64,000 bases of DNA from Bradyrhizobium elkanii USDA 76 (GTDB lineage: Bacteria > Pseudomonadota > Alphaproteobacteria > Rhizobiales > Xanthobacteraceae). The stretch covers positions 8,610,001 to 8,674,000 of the forward strand of contig NZ_CP066356.1 in assembly GCF_023278185.1 (NCBI RefSeq), read 5' to 3'. Below are positions 63,404 through 64,000 of this stretch, piece by piece; positions within the stretch are counted from its first letter, which is position 1; each line of letters opens with the position of its first letter. The translations under genes and the position numbers were made by a program. The notes beneath the pieces were generated by a model. That model was not told the DNA's origin, ran no database searches, and saw only the letters and a list, made by a program, of their open reading frames with translations.

Positions 63404-64000
63404 ATGAACGAGAACGGCAATCCCCCTCGCGTCAACCTGCGCCGCGCCTCCTTCACTTGTGTGGGCCTCGGCACATTCCTGTTTCTCGCGGCCGGCACGC
63501 TGCGATGGGCCGGCGCCTGGGTGTTCCTGCTCGAGATCACGATCGGCGGGCTGATCACCGAAGCCTGGCTCGCCCGGCATGATCCGGGGTTGCTGGCGGA
63601 GCGGCGCACCGCACGCGGCCAGGCCGGATGGGATCGCGTCATCACGATGATCATGCCGCTGTTGTGGCTGACATGGCTGCCGCTGATGGCGCTCGACGCA
63701 GTCCGCTACCAGACATCCATCGCGCCCTTCTGGTTGCAATGCGCCGGCGCCGCGATGATCGCGGCATCGTTCTATATCGTCTACCGGACCTACCGCGAAA
63801 ACAGCTACGCCGCGCCGGTCGTGAAGATCCAGCGCGAGCGCGGGCATGCGGCGGTGACCACCGGACCCTACGCCTATGTGCGGCATCCGATCTATGCCAG
63901 CGGCCTCCTGACCTATGTCGGCACGCCGCTGCTGCTGGGATCCTGGTATGGCCTTGCCATCGTGCCTGTGATGGCGGCGCTGCTCGGCTTGCGGTCGCTG
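63404..64000 (+). CDS. Isoprenylcysteine-methyltransferase-like membrane protein (cut by window edge)
   Basis: 199 codons are visible from ATG 63404 (GGAGAG upstream) and the frame is open at the right edge. There are about five hydrophobic segments, and the motif TTGPYAYVRHPIYASGLL is the SAM-binding signature of the ICMT / phospholipid methyltransferase superfamily. Bacterial members methylate carboxylates or lipids; most substrates are unknown. It follows the small-peptide genes by 97 bases in the same direction, so a role in methylating a peptide product is conceivable but unsupported. Confidence 0.8.
   Translation, partial: MNENGNPPRVNLRRASFTCVGLGTFLFLAAGTLRWAGAWVFLLEITIGGLITEAWLARHDPGLLAERRTARGQAGWDRVITMIMPLLWLTWLPLMALDAVRYQTSIAPFWLQCAGAAMIAASFYIVYRTYRENSYAAPVVKIQRERGHAAVTTGPYAYVRHPIYASGLLTYVGTPLLLGSWYGLAIVPVMAALLGLRSL

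Noticed and set aside
58846..64000. A complete azoline-containing cyanobactin cluster
   Set aside because: No YcaO/PatD-like, oxidase or prenyltransferase gene is visible; only the protease resembles that pathway, so the full assignment is not supported.

Overview
The window is about 64 kb of high-GC DNA that looks like the chromosome of a Bradyrhizobium-type alphaproteobacterium. The evidence is the strong GC bias in third codon positions, many acyl-CoA and ABC-transport genes, GTG and TTG starts, and several families of intergenic palindromic repeats of the kind common in Bradyrhizobium and Rhodopseudomonas. No rRNA, tRNA or CRISPR array was seen.

Layout. 1-13 kb: the tail of an ISAs1-type transposase, an MFS transporter, a periplasmic methyltransferase, an ABC transporter with a CrtC/AttH-type lipocalin protein, a MAPEG protein, an orphan amino-acid-type binding protein and an RND efflux pair. 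13-25 kb (accessory): a giant cadherin-like / beta-helix protein with a C-terminal metzincin-like zinc site, then an operon of three tandem phage tail-collar proteins and a GNAT acetyltransferase, convergent with a DUF6916-type gene. An IS630 element sits exactly in the stop codon of the second collar gene. 25-51 kb: a catabolic region with a maleylacetate-reductase-like enzyme, three acyl-CoA ligases, a TfdA-like dioxygenase, a complete Dpp-type ABC transporter, a biotin-dependent acyl-CoA carboxylase, a BKACE enzyme, two acyl-CoA dehydrogenases, a GST, an AraC regulator and two further orphan binding proteins. It is probably used to take up and degrade organic acids or aromatics through CoA thioesters. 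51-58 kb: an XRE regulator, a VIT/vWA protein ending in a sortase signal, its cognate sortase with an in-frame amber codon, a fused ADP-forming acyl-CoA synthetase and a secreted trypsin-like protease.

58.8-64 kb holds the most interesting locus: a LuxR-type regulator with a degenerate receiver, a small Cys-containing ORF overlapping the next start by ATGA, an 817-residue subtilase of the cyanobactin-protease (PatA/PatG) type with a Met-rich linker, then three small genes with good ribosome binding sites, the first having a bacteriocin-like hydrophobic Gly-rich C-terminus. An ICMT-like methyltransferase runs off the right edge. This has the layout of a peptide-maturation (RiPP-like) system, but no YcaO or other modifying enzyme is visible, so that reading is inference. 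The collar/GNAT/DUF6916 cluster is the second candidate for an undescribed system.
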